In this document: positions 62,529 to 64,000 of the stretch, piece after piece
Layout of the letters: each line of letters begins with the position of its first letter
Numbering within the stretch: position 1 is the first letter of the stretch
NCBI GenBank assembly: GCA_963969595.1
Contig: OZ018411.1
Coordinates: 24,674,545 to 24,738,544, forward strand
DNA length: 64,000 bases
Direction of reading: 5' to 3'
From: Neckera pumila
Taxonomy: Eukaryota > Streptophyta > Bryopsida > Hypnales > Neckeraceae
Program-made: the position numbers and the translations under genes
The notes under the pieces: model-generated
Told to the model about the DNA's origin: nothing
Databases searched by the model: none
What the model saw: only the letters and a program-made list of their open reading frames with translations

Positions 62529-62595
62529 TACAAGTGATTATACCCAACTTACAAATCAAATTGAACATAAATTAAGATTTTTAGTGAAAGCTAGT

Positions 62596-63825
62596 CACTA
62601 GAAGGAAATGAGGGTTTTTGCAACTACACTATGCAACTAGTTTTCAGTTGCATAGGACACTTGTGCCTACTTTGCAACTGGTGATAATGGGGAGACTTCT
62701 CGGTAGACTTGTAGTTGCTGAGGACACCATCTCATGTGTGACAGTGTGACTTGTTTGCTTTAGAATATTATTTTCAATGATTTGTAGATTTCAAAATTTC
62801 AGAATTACCTTTTTTCTAGATTTTTGAGTTTCAGATAAAATATTTTTTCTTAGATTTTTTGAATTTCAGATCTACCTTTCATCTAAATATTTGAATTTCA
62901 AATCTACCTTTCTTCTAGATTTTAGAATTTTAAATCTATCTTTTTCTAGATTTCAAAATTCCGAATCTATCTTATTCCTAGATTTTCAAATTTCAAATTT
63001 TGGTATTTAATAGATTTCATCGATTAGAAAACCTTACAATTTTATAGATTTTAAAAATTTCTTTGGATTTTAAATCTTTTTTTATTACTATAGATTGTAG
63101 AAATCTACAAATTATAGAAATTGAAAATCTGTAGAAACCTACAAATTATATAAATCTTAAATCAAAAAAAGTAATTGCATAAGACTACAACAATTTACAA
63201 GTCTTATATGTCCAATCTAATGGTAGTCTTTACAATTGATATAGGACAGTTGATATAAGACAAATGGGAATGAACTTTGGAAGCAACTAAAAAACAACTA
63301 GAAAACAACTAAGAAACAACTAGTATATAACTTAAAAGCAATTAAGAAACGGCTAGTTTCACAATTAGAAAATTCAATTTTTATGTTGATTTGGTGGCAT
63401 TCATTTGGTTCACTTTTCTATTGATTTCTTCCAAATCAACAAATCATTCTCCAAGTCAATAGAAAAGTGAATCAAATCTACGCAACCAAATCAACAAGGA
63501 AAGCTAAATTTCTAGTAGTATAGAAAATGACTAAGAAACAACTAGTATACGACTAGAAAGCGACTAGAAAGCGATTAGCAAGCAACTAGTAAAGAACTTT
63601 GGTTATTTTACAGTTGCAATCTTTTTCTAGTTATTTTCTAGTCATTTTTTGCAACTATAGATTGACTTCTTTGCAACTAAAACAATGTATCAATACTATA
63701 AAACAACAACATAAAACAATGAAGTTAGATTTGGTGCTAATAGAGAGGATTACAGTTGCAAGATAGTTGTATAGGACACTAGTTGCATAGTAGCCGGTTG
63801 TGCCGGATACGTTTTCCTTCTAGTG
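62596..63825. mobile_element. Non-autonomous CACTA (En/Spm-type) element, 1230 bp
   Basis: Left terminus CACTAGAAGGAAA, right terminus TTTCCTTCTAGTG, a perfect 13-bp inverted pair beginning CACTA. Both are bordered by the 3-bp direct repeat AGT (62593-62595 and 63826-63828), the size expected for this superfamily. Subterminal regions carry repeated caactag/ctagttg units, typical transposase-binding arrays, and the middle has an inverted pair around 63382-63492. No transposase frame, so mobility would depend on an element elsewhere. Confidence 0.88.
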
Positions 63826-64000
63826 AGTGCCACCCAGCATTTTGTGATTGGCTTAAAGTGATGAAGATACCTCAAAATCTAATGTGGGAATTCAATTTCA
63901 AGACTTCCTTCTTGAATCTGACCGTTAATTACAGGTTTTTGTTTAGTCCCATAAGATTCGAATTTATCCCCAATCTTTTCTTCAAGAACGTCGGTGTGAA

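Noticed and set aside
1..64000. tRNA, rRNA or other structured RNA genes
   Set aside because: Reading both strands I found no convincing tRNA boxes or rRNA segments, but a covariance-model scan would be needed to exclude them.

Overview
The window looks like nuclear DNA of a land plant. The genes are broken into many short exons with GT-AG introns, sit as GC-richer islands in AT-rich DNA, and match plant families: an SR45-type splicing factor, a plastid shikimate kinase-like 2 (SKL2) protein, a plastid GNAT acetyltransferase and a C2/VASt/C2/GRAM/VASt protein. The proteins are recognisable but clearly diverged from the Arabidopsis members as I remember them. I therefore lean towards a non-seed plant (bryophyte, lycophyte or fern), without certainty.

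Layout. 1-2700: the first exon of an unrecognised minus-strand gene at the left edge, then a small signal-peptidase-subunit-like gene (minus). 2700-20200: about 17 kb of repeats. These are TA-flanked MITEs, TTAA-flanked inverted-repeat elements, an 881-bp hairpin element, a Mutator-type MITE and a Stowaway-type element with another element nested in it. 20210-21923: GNAT acetyltransferase (plus, 3 exons). 22-27 kb: sparse, with an old hairpin element carrying a nested MITE. 27471-31346: SR45-like gene (minus, 12 exons) with its leader up to about 32160. 32.3-35.6 kb: repeats, including a 2.3-kb TTAA element. 35891-40080: SKL2-like gene (minus, 8 exons found). 40340-40735: a diverged copy of the SR45 leader just upstream of SKL2. 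41-42.5 kb: a LINE remnant split by a small element. 43010-52139: C2/GRAM gene (minus, 13 exons, 1079 codons, all phases closing). 53.8-64 kb: MITEs, a broken copy of the left-edge gene start interrupted by a foldback element, and a 1.23-kb CACTA-type element with a 3-bp target duplication.

The genes are not a pathway cluster. SKL2 and GNAT are probably plastid proteins, SR45 is a nuclear splicing regulator, the C2/GRAM protein belongs to membrane-contact/lipid-binding families, and SPC12 is an ER membrane protein. What stands out is the repeat architecture: a dispersed family of TTAA-flanked elements ending in CCCCTAAAG, nested insertions that give relative ages, and a duplicated splicing-factor leader that may now serve SKL2. 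I saw no CRISPR array, no bacterial features and no convincing tRNA or rRNA gene.
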